Of a stretch of 64,000 nt of DNA, positions 43,089-54,176 are shown in pieces (the stretch's first letter is position 1; each line of letters opens with the position of its first letter). Where the stretch lies: NCBI GenBank assembly GCA_950097015.1, contig CATNEN010000001.1, forward strand, positions 15,431,001-15,495,000, in the 5' to 3' direction. This stretch comes from Macrostomum hystrix (lineage: Eukaryota > Platyhelminthes > Macrostomidae). The position numbers and the translations under genes were made by a program. Under the pieces are notes generated by a model. It saw nothing but the letters and a program-made list of their open reading frames with translations, searched no databases and had not been told where the DNA came from.

Positions 43089-44084
43089 CTAGCCCCTGGC
43101 GACCACGGGCAAAGCTGCGGTGTCGCGCAGGGGGATCCGGTGATGCCGGCGTCCGCAGCGCGGTCCTCTTTCGGAGAGTCCAGGAGGTGGAAAGTTGCTC
43201 TTCGGTAAGGTGGCCCTTAGGTAACGGATGAGCTGGCAGATGTTCTCAGGCCTGAAAACGTCGGCGAGATCCGGGTTTGGGCCGAGATAGGTGAGCCTGT
43301 CCTGAGTGAAGGCGGGGCAGTCGCAAATAAAATGCTCTGCATCCTCAACGTAGGAGAAGCAGAAGGAGCATTCCTCACTGCGGCTTTTGCCTTGCAGGAA
43401 GCGGTGCCTGGCGAAACAGCCATGGCCAGAGAGGCCCATGGTAACTGCCCTGATGTCCCTGCGGTTAAGTCCAAGAAAGGCTTTGCGAAGGGCAGTAAAG
43501 GGACAAGGGACAGCAGCGCGAGACTGCCGACAATCGGCGGTATTGATCCATCTGTCCTTGTGCTTTGAGGCCACCCACTGGTTAATCCGAGTGTTGACGA
43601 CGGCGGTAGGGGTGGAAACTGCAGGCACGGGGCCAAAAAGCGAACCCGTCGAACCGGCCTTGGCGAGGCTGTCGGCCAATTCGTTACCGGGGTGGCCAGA
43701 GTGCCTTGGAATCCACCTTAGGGACACCTTGTTGTGGGTCCCTAAACGGTTGAGTTGCGCGACGCAGTCGAGGACTGTTCGCGAGCAGGTGTGCGTGCGT
43801 CCAAGGGCATGGATTGCCGCCTGGCTGTCCGAGTGGAGGAAGATTTCTGCTCCGTGGACATTTTGGTTGATCAGCTCCAGGGCGCAGGAGCTGATGGCGA
43901 GAACTTCGTTCTGGAAAACGGTAGAGTTTGTGCCGGTGTGCTGAGAGAAGGTCGGTACAGTTTTCCCTCCGGACATAATGCAGTAGCCGAAACCAGAGAC
44001 CGAGTTGATTTGCGAACCGTCGGTGAAGCAGTGAATTTCACGGGGTTGGCCGTGGTCACGTACTTCCTGGCGAGGCGGAATCAA
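43089..44084 (-). CDS. LINE RNase H domain and C-terminal CCHC tail (single open frame)
   Basis: 331 codons without a stop. The RNase H domain, which removes RNA from the hybrid, starts with [20 protein letters not shown] (first Asp), then [11 protein letters not shown] (Glu), [12 protein letters not shown] (Asp) and [14 protein letters not shown] (last Asp). This is a complete D-E-D-D set. A Cys-His cluster C-S-F-C...H-x-C-D-C follows near 43325-43375. The presence of RNase H behind reverse transcriptase points to the I/Jockey superfamily. It is the 3' part of a polyprotein, not an independent gene; no start codon of its own is required. Confidence 0.85.
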   Translation of the reverse strand: MIPPRQEVRDHGQPREIHCFTDGSQINSVSGFGYCIMSGGKTVPTFSQHTGTNSTVFQNEVLAISSCALELINQNVHGAEIFLHSDSQAAIHALGRTHTCSRTVLDCVAQLNRLGTHNKVSLRWIPRHSGHPGNELADSLAKAGSTGSLFGPVPAVSTPTAVVNTRINQWVASKHKDRWINTADCRQSRAAVPCPFTALRKAFLGLNRRDIRAVTMGLSGHGCFARHRFLQGKSRSEECSFCFSYVEDAEHFICDCPAFTQDRLTYLGPNPDLADVFRPENICQLIRYLRATLPKSNFPPPGLSERGPRCGRRHHRIPLRDTAALPVVARG

Positions 44085-44090
44085 GGACCA

Positions 44091-46119
44091 CTAGTAGATA
44101 GTTAAGTAGTCCTTGGGGGGAATGTTGGTTTTGAATTTGAGCGGTGGGCACAGCGTCGACTGAATTCCGTCTGAGAGAAATTTGAGACCTGCTGCGTCCA
44201 GGTCCCGTAGGCTGAGGTCGCCATGGGGCTGGAGGTTCCGCTTGCTGAAGGCAAGTTGCTTCCGGATGGAGACGCCCGCGTCCAGAAGACGACGAGCCGT
44301 TTTCATCGCTTCCCCTTTGATAAAAAGATCTAAAGGGGGAAGGTCCAGGAAGGCAATTATGCCAGCGAAGGGAGTGGAGGGTGCCACACTCATGATGGCT
44401 CCACAAGCACGGCCCTGCACCTTGTTTAGGGCCTCCAAGACCCCTTTAGTCTCCAGGGCACAATTCCAGATGAAGTCGGCAAAAGAAATGGCCGGTCTTA
44501 CAATGGTAGTGTAAATCCACCAGAGAAGGCAGGGGGGTGAGGCCCCAGGTGGCGCCGAAGGCTCTGCGGATCTGCGTGAGCGTCGCAAGAGCTTTGCGGG
44601 TTTTGAATTTGACGTGAGGTGTCCAGCTCAACCTGTGGTCGAGGATGACACCTAAGCATCTGGTTTGCTTCTCCATGGCGATGGGTTTGTCATAGAGAAG
44701 GAGAGGCTCAATCCTCCAGTTTCGTTTGCTGGTGAACATAATGGCGACGGTCTTGGACTCAGAGAGTTTGAGGCCGCAGCTATGAGCCCAGCGCTCGGCA
44801 CGGTGGATGAAAGCTTGCAAAAGTTCTCTAAGGACCGGGGGAGACGGTCCGGCCTCGGTGGCGGTGACGTCGTCAGCATAGCCAATTTTTTGGATCAGGG
44901 CTGCAGAGCAGCTCGTCCATGACAAGGTTCCAAAGGATCGGACTGAGAACACCACCTTGCGGGCCTCCCTTCTGGACTTTAACAGAACGGGAGTGGCCAA
45001 GCAGGTGCGAGGTGGCAGTTCGGTGAGAGATCATATACATGATCCAGCGGGTGAGGTGCTCGTGCGCAGCCTGGCTTTCCAGGGCTCGGCTAAAGGCTCG
45101 GAATAGCACATTGTCGAAGGCACCAAATCAATGTCGAGGAAAAGCGAGAGAGCAAAACCGGTGCCAAGCACGGCGCGCTCAAGCTTGTCAACAATGGCAT
45201 GCAGAGCACTTTCGATGGAGCGTCCGGATCGAAAGGCGTGCTGGTTGGCGGAGAGCGGGGAGTTCCTCAGCTCAACGTGAAGGAGGCGCCAAAGAACTAG
45301 CCTTTTAAGCAGCTTAAGAAAGAAAGATGTTAAGCTGATGTGGCGGAAGGCTTTGGCGGAATGGTAGTCTCCCTTAGGGATGAAGACGATGATGGCTTCC
45401 TGCCAAGACCTGGGTACGTACCCGAGGGTGATACAGGCCTGGAACAGGTTGCAGAGGAGGCCGAGGAACCTGTAATTTTTGCCGCTTCATGTAGGAAGGC
45501 GGGGTAAATGTTGTCAGGTCCAGGCGACTTAAAAGGTGAGAAGAAATTAGAAGCGCGAGCTGTCTGTTCTCTAGTGATAATGGTGGTCGCAAGGATGTGT
45601 CCACCCGGAGTGTGGTCCGGCGGGTCCTGAAGCGGTGCGGTCCGGGGGAAAGCGCTGGCGAGCATGATGTCCAGCGATTCGCCAGGATTTTCAGCAAGCC
45701 GGCCGTCCGGTCTTTTGATCACTGAGAGCTTCGAATTTTGTCAAGAGTGAGCGCTTTTATAACGCGAGACACCCTTCGACGTGCGACGCACCCTTCAGCT
45801 CGGCGCAGTATTGGCGCCACTTTTCGGACTTCGCTTTCCTGGTGTCACGCTTAAAGTCACGAATCGCATTCTGGTAGGCGGTCAGGTCAGCTGGGTCCTT
45901 GCTTTTTCGTGCAATCTGCTGGAGGGATTTGGCCTTGCGCCGGAGGGTTCCAAGCGCTGGGTTCCACCAGGGAGCGGATTTTTTGCCTTTGTAGGCTTTA
46001 AGGGGGCAAGAGGTTTCATGAGCTGTCAGGATGGTCGTACTGAGTAGATCAGCCAGATCGTCCACTTCTTGACAGGTGGCAGGAACAACGGATTCTAACT
46101 GGTTGGTCTGACGCTTCAC
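44091..46119 (-). pseudogene. LINE reverse transcriptase domain, frameshifted
   Basis: Copies element RNA into DNA at the nicked target. Read from 46119 down: a linker with APWWNPALGTLRRKAK, then SPFKSPGPDNIYPAFL (RT block 1), frame changes near 45480, 45330 and 45110, GGPQGGVLSPILWNL (block 4), and IGYADDVTATEAG with the catalytic YADD near 44880. LSESKTVAIMFTSKRN and CLGVILDHRLSW complete the thumb. At least four frameshifts. The block order is normal for LINEs. Confidence 0.85.
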
Positions 46120-46900
46120 GGATTCCGCAAAGGCCGTCCAGTGAGTATTTCGGGCGTTCCTTTTCCACAGAATACCAGGCTTGGAGTAGGAACTTTTGCA
46201 ACCGGAAGCGAATGAAACGATGGTCAGACAGAGATTCTTCTTCGTCCCACACCTGCCAGTTCCTGATCAGAGGGATAAGGCCCTGAGAGGCGAGGGTGGC
46301 GTCAAGGACCTCCGTCCAACGCCCATTGCCAAAGGTGGGTGTGCCACCCGAGTTGCAGAACTCAATATTGGTGGTGCAGATGTAGGCAAGGAGATCCTCG
46401 CCTCTGCAGTTTGATGTAACACTGCTCCAGTGGGTGTGGTGGGCGTTAATGTCGCCTGCCACCAGCAGCTCAAAGTCGTGGTCTGAGCAGTAGTCCACGA
46501 GGGAAGTGAGACTGGGCGGAACCGCAGGACCGTCACCAGGAAAGTAGATAGAGGCGATTATGACGGTGCGGTTCGGGAAAATGTGGTTGGTTTGGATGAC
46601 ACAGAGGTCTTTGTCAGAGAGGTCTGGTCTATGCCAAGCTTTGAGGTCGGTAGTCGCGAACACAGCAGCCCTGGGGTTTTGGGGCATGAAAAAACAGTCA
46701 TAACCTGCCGGAATGTTCGGAATCTTACCCTTTCTTCGTCCAGGGCTCCTTGTAGACGATGATGCCCGGTTTTACAAAGTCCACCACACGCGCCAGGTTG
46801 GTCGATGCCGCGATGCAGTGGTGCGGGTTCAGCGGCAGGAAGCTCACCCCAGAAGGGGCGGTCCGTGCGGCTACCTGCTGGCTTACGGCGAGTTGTTCAG
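46049..46900 (-). pseudogene. LINE endonuclease domain, frameshifted
   Basis: The minus strand encodes an endonuclease of the AP/exonuclease III fold, which nicks target DNA. An EPWTKKG segment near 46740-46765 is followed by a frame change, then AGYDCFFMPQNPRAAVF, VIIASIYFPGDG, LLVAGDINAHHTHWSS (the catalytic GDxNAHH motif), LDATLASQ and SLSDHRFIRF (the terminal SDH motif). The key motifs D-N and SDH are intact. The breaks are at the N-terminus and after about 46150. Confidence 0.82.
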
Positions 46901-47150
46901 GAGAGATTCCTCGTAATCGCCGGTGTTTTGCCCGAGCTCCATCGGTTCCTCCTGAATCGGATCCAGAGCCGAGGCCGGGGCTGCCGCAACAGGGGCGTCC
47001 GTATCCTCAGCCCGGTTTTCCGCCGGGGGTTCCGATGAGACATTGGGCCGGATGGTGCTGCGGTGGCGTCCCCTGTTGGGGTCCGGCAGCTGTTTGGCGC
47101 GCTGAGTCAGGACAGTGCGGATGGTGTTGCGGGCGGGTTTCCGGCCCTTA

Positions 47151-48027
47151 TCACGTCCGCCTGTCGATGCGGCTCTCGCGGCTTTGCCCCTGATAGGATC
47201 CGCATCCTCGGAGTGTCGTGACGGTCAGGGAGTCTGTGTTCCAGGGCGCAGGGGCCCGGCAGAGCTCTGATTCGTCCGTTTCCGCTTTTCCGAGGGCGGC
47301 GGGCGAGTGGCGTCGGACTCGAAGCTGAAGATCTGCATTCGAGTGAGACCTGCACTGATGCAGGACATGTCTGGGCAGCGGAGCATCTAGCTGTCCGACA
47401 GTCCTAGAATGGTCGAGTTGGTCGAGTCGAGTTGGTCGATCTGGTCGAGTTGCGCTGTCGAGAGGGGCGTCTCGGATAACCAAGGCCGGCTGCCCCTTTG
47501 CCATAGCAGCGTAAGTGCGCTTTGGCTTTGTGGTTTGGCTGGCGCCTCCCGCAACGGGCCCCCCCAGCAGTCGTCGGAGCTGCCGGATGACTGTGAGAGT
47601 TTCCGCCACGAGAGGAACCGGACGCCCCAGAGGCCTGGGCGGCACTTTTCCTCGCTTCCGGGTTTTCCGGACGACGGGAGGAGTCCGCCTACTTGTTGGG
47701 TGCCGGTCCCTCCGCGATGTTTGCAGAGTTGCCGGCCCCCCTCCTCGGAGGCGGTGGTTGGCGCGGATTTCGCAGCCAAACGTGCTTCCTGTTTGCGCCG
47801 CCGGAATTCCTGGAAGCGGGCGAAGCTGCGGGCCTGCGTGGCAGGGGAGCCTTTGCTCTTAGATCCAGCCGCTCTGGTGTTTTCCTGAGTGGCGGAGGAG
47901 CAAAATAGGTTTTGGGCGCCGGTGGAACCGGTGTCGCCCTGTCGCTGTCCTGAGGATCTGCGTCGCCGGCCGGGGTCAGCGTTTCAGCAGGGTCCTGGGA
48001 CGTGCTGGAGCTAAAGTTGGACTCCAT
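47151..48027 (-). pseudogene. LINE ORF1 (nucleic-acid-binding Gag-like protein), frameshifted
   Basis: Starts at the ATG at 48025-48027 with a Ser/Pro-rich segment (MESNFSSSTSQDPAETLTPA). After frame changes near 47770-47690 and 47640 it continues into KPKRTYAAMAKGQPALVIRD, a segment typical of ORF1 proteins of RNase H-bearing LINEs. Frames then break up after about 47400. ORF1 proteins coat the element RNA. The zinc knuckles expected near the C-terminus are not seen clearly. Confidence 0.55.
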
Positions 48028-48499
48028 AGGTCGCTGGAATGACAGAAAAATTTTAGATGAAAAATAAAAACCGCTAACGGCCGGATATACTCCCCGGACC
48101 TTTCAGCCCCTCAGCGCGGTGAGACCTTAGGCATAAGAGGGCACCTAGAGCAGTGCCAGGCCCGCAGACTGGCTGCGTACCCTGTTGAGGTCGAAGGGTG
48201 ACACCTTTCCCTCCAGCCAGGGCTAGAGGTACCCAGTTTTGGATGGGTCATCCAGCGCTGTTGCCAATTCTGTCCGGCTGCCCTAGGGTCAGCCTTGAAC
48301 ACTCGCGGGACGTGTACCCATGGGTCAGCTGACGGGACAGCGTGGAGGGATTCCTGCACCCGAAGGCACAGGGGTCCTTCCTGCCAAGCCTGCTCAAAAA
48401 GCGTCTGCAGGCGTGAGGCATCGCAGACCTTAGCCCGTGGGCCAGGACTGACTCATACCTCACAGGCGTGTCCCGCCGGTGCGAGCAACGCATATGTAC

Positions 48500-48770
48500 A
48501 GGTTACCGTCATCCTGAACAAAAGAGAAAGCTTCGTAAAATGGACTATGCCAACAACTAGCAAAGACTCGGACGAATACTTACTCAAACTATTTACCATG
48601 AGGTTCATATGCTCTACAAGAGAGTAATCTTAGTAGGATTAGGTTAAGTAGAACAAGATAAGGAACAAGAAAGTAGAAGCCCAATAGTGTACAAGCGTAC
48701 AATTTAGTTTCTCTCAAAGTTAGTAACCCTATAAATTACTCAACTAGGCTTTCGGGTAATAGCATCACAA
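48500..48770. other. Right flank of the LINE, paralogous to 24525-25018
   Basis: Aligns with unit 1, minus the 285 bases found only there. No gene on either strand. Confidence 0.55.
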
Positions 48771-49112
48771 TCAATTCGTATGGTCAGCCAGCCAGGACCT
48801 CAGCGAAGGCAGATTGCTTTCCATCCACTTCACATTGATCCGCACATTCTCCAGGGCCAGCTCCAACGCTCGAGACGCAGTTCCGATGGTGTCTTTGTGC
48901 AGCTGCTGGAACCGCTCCATCTCCTCGAGTTTCTGCTTGGTGTTAAAACTCTCCAGATTTCTCACAATGAAGGGCAACGTAAAAAAGCCAAGACCGCTAT
49001 TCAAAAGAGAATCCCAATTGCGCTGCAGAAAATCACGCATGATTTGCAGACCGTTGGGGTTGCCTGCAACACTTGAGAACACGGTGGAGTGACATTTTAT
49101 CGTTCTCCGCAA
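48771..49112 (-). pseudogene. Aminopeptidase N C-terminal fragment, fourth paralogue, opposite strand
   Basis: The minus strand encodes about 110 residues matching the last part of the M1 ERAP1_C-type domain: STVFSSVAGNPNGLQIMRDF, FIVRNLESFNTKQKLEEMER, NVRINVKWMESNLPSLRSWL, then a stop. It resembles the C-termini of the three genes but is clearly more divergent than they are from each other. Nothing upstream on this strand continues it. It could be the last exon of an intron-bearing relative (AG dinucleotides lie near 49120-49135) or a truncated copy. Unit 1 retains only a trace near 25020-25085. No catalytic residues, so no enzyme. Confidence 0.85.
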
Positions 49113-49159
49113 TTCGCCTCACACTGTGAGAAGTAAGCGCAAGCTAGTCCACTTTGTTT

Positions 49160-49497
49160 TGTCCCCCTAGATGAATTCTAGCCGACAGCTAAGGAGAAAC
49201 TAGATATACCCATAATCGGCAAAAGCAAGGCAAAACTGCCTACTGCCGTAAGTAGCGTAGTTGACTCCGGCTTTCGCAGCAGTGGATGGAACAGTCGAGC
49301 CTCTAATCCGATAATGGCGGAAATGCTTTGAGGCAAAGCGGTGGTTGCGCCACCACCCAGTACGCCTGCGTTGCCGCCGCAGACATTTGGAGACGTGGCT
49401 CCCCGGAGTTTACCGCTCTAAGTATATTATTCAGTTCCTGACAAGCCATAATCGATTCTTAATATATTCTTAAATTCTTAAAGTCTGAGCTCTGAGG
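49160..49497. other. Start of unit 3, paralogous to 2720-3010 and 28840-29160
   Basis: Third copy of the unit spacer, beginning near GATGAATTCTAGCCGACAG. The LINE remnant and earlier spacer of units 1 and 2 are missing. No gene. Confidence 0.6.
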
Positions 49498-49501
49498 TTA
49501 A

Positions 49502-50279
49502 CCTCTTCCTGCATGGCTTGAACCTCCTGCAAGCATGGCTTAAACTGATACACTAGACGGGAAGGAAATGAGCAGCACTACTGCCTTTAGCCAGTAAAGC
49601 AGTCTCACTTGCTGCCTGCTTGGTATGCGCTGCTTACCATAGAAATCTGTGCGCAGCAAGTCCCCTTTACAGTAGGACAAGCTTTCTTACAATAATATTC
49701 TGACCATCTTGTTTGTTAGTATTTTCTCACTAAATTTCTCAGTACGAGCGTACTAACTGAAAACCTGCAGTAAATGGCTTCTCTCTCTGGGATCGAATAC
49801 ATGACCTCAGACAGTGAAGTGAGCCTCGACTCCTACTTAACAATAGACGAGGAGCCTGGTGAGGAGGTTGGTATCGAAGACGCACTGAATGGCAATCCTT
49901 CAATCATGGAAGAGCCTGAAGGCGAGGAAGGACAGGAGTTCGCAGATGGCGAAGCGGCTGAAGTTGAGAATGTTTGGCGGCTTGTCGAGCCTGGGTCCGA
50001 TGAAGGGACAGAAAGTTTTGAATTTACCGGAACTGCTGGCCTAAATCCTAACGTTTTAATTCCTGACAATGTTGAGCAGAATAAGTCTTTATTTTTACAA
50101 ATATTCCTTTCTGATGAGCTTTTCCAACGTCTCGCTGAATGGACGAACGCCAAGGTGGCCACCATGCTGATGGAGCTGGATCCTGAGACGGACGTCCTTC
50201 CACCTATCTTGACTAGCTGGCGGGACTGCGCCGCAAGCGAGATGAAAAAGCTTACCATCAGTCTTCTCGTGGTTAATCC
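49502..50279 (+). mobile_element. piggyBac-like insertion at TTAA, internally deleted
   Basis: Flanked by TTAA at 49498-49501 and 50280-50283, the strict target of piggyBac transposons. Unit 2 carries the empty site (about 29519-29540, GAGGTCTTAAGTC). At 778 bp it is far shorter than a full element (2-3 kb) and carries only the transposase N-terminus. The outer sequences are not clear inverted repeats, so one end has probably been lost. Confidence 0.75.
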
Positions 50280-50283
50280 TTAA
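49774..50283 (+). pseudogene. piggyBac-like transposase, N-terminal fragment
   Basis: 169 codons from the ATG at 49774. The first 100 residues are acidic (EEPGEEVGIEDALNG, EEPEGEEGQEFADGEAA), as is common for piggyBac transposase N-termini. Residues about 105-165 match the start of the DDE_Tnp_1_7 domain: NKSLFLQIFLSDELFQRLAE, then WTNAKVATMLMEL and TSWRDCAASEMKKLTISLLV. The catalytic D-D-D residues and the C-terminal cysteine-rich domain are missing. The frame runs out in flanking DNA at the TTAA. Family assignment rests on the pattern, at moderate confidence. Confidence 0.68.
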
Positions 50284-50297
50284 AGTCTCAAGCCATA

Positions 50298-50375
50298 GTG
50301 CAATAGTCTTAATCTATTTGCAGTCTTAATCTATTTGCAGTCTTAATCTATTTGCAGTCTTAATCTATTTGCAGT
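50298..50375. repeat. 17-bp minisatellite, unit 3 (four copies)
   Basis: Four near-perfect copies of AGTCTTAATCTATTTGC at the position of the long array in unit 1. Confidence 0.92.
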
Positions 50376-51954
50376 TCGATAACTCGAACTGCCCACTCTG
50401 CATAATTCATACTTTTCTACCATTATTCATGCTTCATCTTGATAATTCATGCTACCCCTTCGGTAAAAAATGATACCCTCTTTAATAATTCATTCTGTCG
50501 TCTTGTAAAAATAGCTTTAGCCTCAAAGTATTGTTATTCTCTGAAAATCTCATACCTTGTGCTGGAAAATCTCATTCTATCTCTTCAAGACAATACAAAA
50601 CTCCCTAGATATCTAATGCTTTCCCACAAAAACTCCTTGCAATTTAGTTGATATCTCATGCTGCTATCCATTGATATCTAGCTCCATATTCCTTAGTTTC
50701 ATGTTCTCCTCCGAATTATTATGCTTTCAAAATATAAAACAACACAGACTGCTTCCATGCTCGAAAAAACGTAGATTTAAAAAATAATGCTATTAGCTAG
50801 GATTAATATATATTATCTTCTAATTTTGAATCTAAAATCGATTTCAGCAATGCTCGCAAACTTTTCTACAGTTTCGAAAAATTCTAACAGCTACGCATGC
50901 TTAAACAGTCTTCATTTAGTTTGGAATTGAAACACGCTTGAAGAAAATACGCGAAAAATGTTAGAACTTAAAATAAATGCCGCTTTTAGCTGTGCTCAAC
51001 ATATTTTCATCTAGTTCTGAATCTGATAACGCTTGCAGCTATGCTCAAAGAATCTTTCCTTAGTTAGTATCGAAAATCACACACTGCTACACTCGAAAAA
51101 ATGTCAATTCTCTTCTCACAGCGAGTAGAGTAATGATTAAGCTGACTAATATTTGCGTTCACTGTATCTAATTAAAAGCGCTTAAACCTAAAATGTCTAA
51201 AAAAACAAATCCCTCTACAAAGCATGCTAACCTCTCGACAAAGCTTGCTACCCCTCGATAATGTATGCTAATCAACACAGTAACTCTCAACATTTGATGA
51301 AGTTCCCATACTAATAATAGCTGTTTCCTCGAAAACTTATGCTATCCGAAAATAATTTATGCTACACTCTTAATTAATCATGCTACCGCTTCAAAAAATG
51401 CTACAGTCTTTATATATAATGCTATCCCTCGATAAAAATTGCGACCGCTTCAAAAATACATTCTAACCAATTCCGACAAATATTGATACCCCTCGATAAT
51501 TTACGTTTTTTATCAAGAATTCATGCTTTCTCCTAAAAAATTACGATTTTCTCACTGCATACTTTTGATTCCCTAAATCATTCATGCACTCCTATCGATG
51601 ATTTTGATTTCACTAAGTCATTGATGCACCCCCATCGATAATTCATGCTTTTCCTTCGATAATTCATACTTTCCCTCGATACTTATTGCTTTCCATCAAT
51701 AATGGACGTCGATAATGCATGCTACCCCCTCGGTAAATTATATTTTTCTTTAATAATTCGTGCTACATCGCCAATATTTAATGCTTTCCCCTCGATAATT
51801 AATGCTCCATCTTCCATAACTTATGCTTTTCCCTTGATACTTCAGGCTTTCCCCTCGATAGTTCCTGCAAGCCAGGTGATCCATTCATTATGTTAACCCC
51901 ATGAAAATTTTTCTTCCTGTGGGAGTTCATGCTTTTTCGTCGATAGTTCACCCT
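50376..51954. repeat. AT-rich satellite-like DNA, unit 3
   Basis: Aligns first with 4650-5480, then (from about 51420) with 10050-10900, without the solo LTR of unit 1. Degenerate CGATAATTCATGCT monomers throughout. No gene. Confidence 0.75.
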
Positions 51955-52460
51955 TGATAATGCATGCTCCTTCCTCCATAATTAATTCTACCCCTCGATA
52001 ATTCATGCTCCTTCCTCCATAATTAATTCTACCCCTCGATAATTCATGCTCCTTCCTCCACAATTAATTCTACCCCTCGATAATTCATGCTCCTTCCTCC
52101 ATAATTAATTCTACCCCTCGATAATTCATGCTCCTTCCTCCATAATTAATTCTACCCCTCGATAATTCATGCTCCTTCCTCAATAATTAATTCTACCCCT
52201 CGATAATTCATGCTCCTTCCTCCACAATTAATTCTACCCCTCGATAATTCATGCTCCTTCCTCCATAATTAATTCTACCCCTCGATAATTCATGCTCCTT
52301 CCTCCATAATTAATTCTACCCCTCGATAATTCATGCTCCTTCCTCAATAATTAATTCTACCCCTCGATAATTCATGCTCCTTCCTCCATAATTAATTCTA
52401 CCCCTCGATAATTCATGCTCCTTCCTCCATAATTAATTCTACCCCTCGATAATTCATGCT
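51955..52460. repeat. 41-bp tandem repeat, about 12 copies
   Basis: Almost identical 41-bp units, each made of two degenerate satellite monomers: GATAATTCATGCTCCTTCCT followed by CCATAATTAATTCTACCCCT and C. Units 1 and 2 have this dimer only once (10906-10950 in unit 1). A recent local expansion of an old satellite. Confidence 0.95.
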
Positions 52461-53224
52461 TTTCCCTAGATGGATCGGGCTTTTTTCGACTGAATTCACG
52501 CTTCCGTCGATAATTCCTTCATCTGATCGATAATTCATGCTCTCTATCGATAATCAATGCTTCCCCATAATAATTCATGCTTTTCTATCGATAATTCATG
52601 CTTCTTCCCTGAAAAATCAGGCTTCCACCAAGCTTTTTCATGCTACTCTCTCGATAATGCAAGCTTTTCCCTCTCTACACATGTTTTCCTCTCGATAACT
52701 CATGCTCCCCCTACGATATAAAAAACGATTGCTTCCCTGCTAAAAAAGGCTGAATTCGAAAGGAACTCAATAGGAATTTCGCCATTTGTTACGATAATTT
52801 TTTCTCCTAGTTTTGAATCTAATAACGATTGCAGGAATGCTCAAAATCGCGAAAAAATTTTATGAATAACGCTTTTAGCTGTGCTCAACACATTTTTCTA
52901 GTTTTGAATCTGATAAAACTTGCAGCAATGCTCAAAATATCTTTCCTTTGTCTTAGTATCGAATAAAACTTGCTCCTACACTCAAAAAACGTATAATATT
53001 TTCCTACAGCGAGAAGAGCAATAAGAAAGCTTATATTTTTTCAGAAGCTAATCTAAAGCGCATAGTACGAGTAATAATACTCGAACAAAAATTCCCGATA
53101 AAAAATATTCATAAACAAGAACTTAAACTTAACTGTTGATTGCAGAAGACTAAGATAAATGGAAGCAGCAACAAAACTGAAGCTGAAATTGGACCTGCAT
53201 TCTGCAAAATAATAAAAACACCTT
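52461..53224. repeat. Degenerate satellite-like DNA, unit 3
   Basis: Continues the CGATAATTCATGCT array to about 52715, then aligns with 11340-11870. No gene. Confidence 0.7.
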
Positions 53225-53660
53225 AGCTAGATGAAAATAAAGCGACACAATGATCGTAGTCGAGACAAGGTTTCACAATATCTAGGCTGCAGTTTTCATG
53301 GATAGAAATGAGGAGAGGTCTCGCTAGCATTGAGCATCATCAAAGCCCAATCATTGAAATCAGCTATGTACGCTTTACGTATTCAAAACAATCGCCTAAT
53401 CAGCAAAGAGACCAATATCACCATCGCAATCTATAAACGTACGTACGGTTGCTAAAAGCAGTGACGCAATCCTATTCGATTGGCGGTATCGGGCACTCTG
53501 CTTTGCTAACACACTCACCGCCTAGAAAAGGAGTGACGCAATCACATTCAACTGAGAGTATCGGCCTTCTGTGCTACCAACGCACACACGGGGAGAAAAC
53601 GCACCCATGTAATCTAATAAAACTGACGGGCACTATTGCATAGATGACCTGAAAAGTAAA
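53225..53660. repeat. About 400-bp dispersed block, copy 3a
   Basis: Fifth copy of the block, with GTGACGCAATCC at about 53461 and GTGACGCAATCA at about 53532. Most similar to 11870-12290, and followed like it by the distal upstream block (53895-54030), but here no aminopeptidase gene follows. Confidence 0.8.
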
Positions 53661-53894
53661 GAGGACTAAAATCTCTTTAGAGTTTTGTTTTTCGAATATC
53701 AAATGCCTTAAGCATGAAGAAGATTAATAGACGTGTACCATGTAAATGAACGTGTACCACATTGTTTTGAAGACGCATCTCCTAAAGAAAGAATCGCAAA
53801 AATCTGATAACGCCTTCGCTAGAGCAAGGATAAGACAATTTTTATATTGATTGAATCAATTTTATTATAACTGACAACTAGCAATTTTATGCCA

Positions 53895-54030
53895 CCTTTA
53901 AATCAGCTGAAATCAATGCATTCAATTTTAGGACAACGACTTTCCAAGCAAGTCCGATTTACAAGCACATTACTCTCTCCGCCGAGTCAGAGGTGCGAGT
54001 GAAAATAAACTAATTTTGAACAGCCTGCCT
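53895..54030 (+). other. Orphan copy of the aminopeptidase upstream block
   Basis: Matches 12535-12670 and 58255-58395, both of which precede an aminopeptidase gene. Here the match stops after GAACAGCCTG and unrelated AT-rich DNA follows. This may be the scar of an aminopeptidase copy deleted from unit 3, or an upstream duplication. Confidence 0.6.
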
Positions 54031-54176
54031 GCCCTATATGCCTATCCTATGCACTGCTCATATAGAAAAAGATAACTTTAAAAGTATAGCAAAAATGAAA
54101 GCTTTTTATATTTAATGCCTTTAATAATAGGTAAATACAAATAAAAGTAATGTACAAATACGTAACGTATACCATC

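Larger units (their letters stand above)
43020..48486 (-). mobile_element. I/Jockey-superfamily-like LINE with endonuclease, RT and RNase H (5.5 kb)
   Basis: Flanked by the 13-bp duplication AACGCATATGTAC at 43007-43019 and 48487-48499. Unit 1 carries this target once (about 24512-24524) without the insertion. On the minus strand it encodes ORF1, then an apurinic-like endonuclease, reverse transcriptase, RNase H and a CCHC tail. The region 48150-48486 matches 63622-63970, the start of another copy on the plus strand. Several frameshifts make it inactive. The 3' end (43020) has no long poly(A). Confidence 0.9.

Noticed and set aside
46759-47888. Plus-strand frames across the LINE (for example 46759-47193, 47409-47888)
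   Set aside because: Antisense shadows of the minus-strand ORF1 and endonuclease; Arg/Pro/Ala-rich without family features.
49495-49506. GAGGTTAACCTC palindrome as a regulatory site
   Set aside because: It is centred on the TTAA target of the piggyBac-like insertion, which explains it better.
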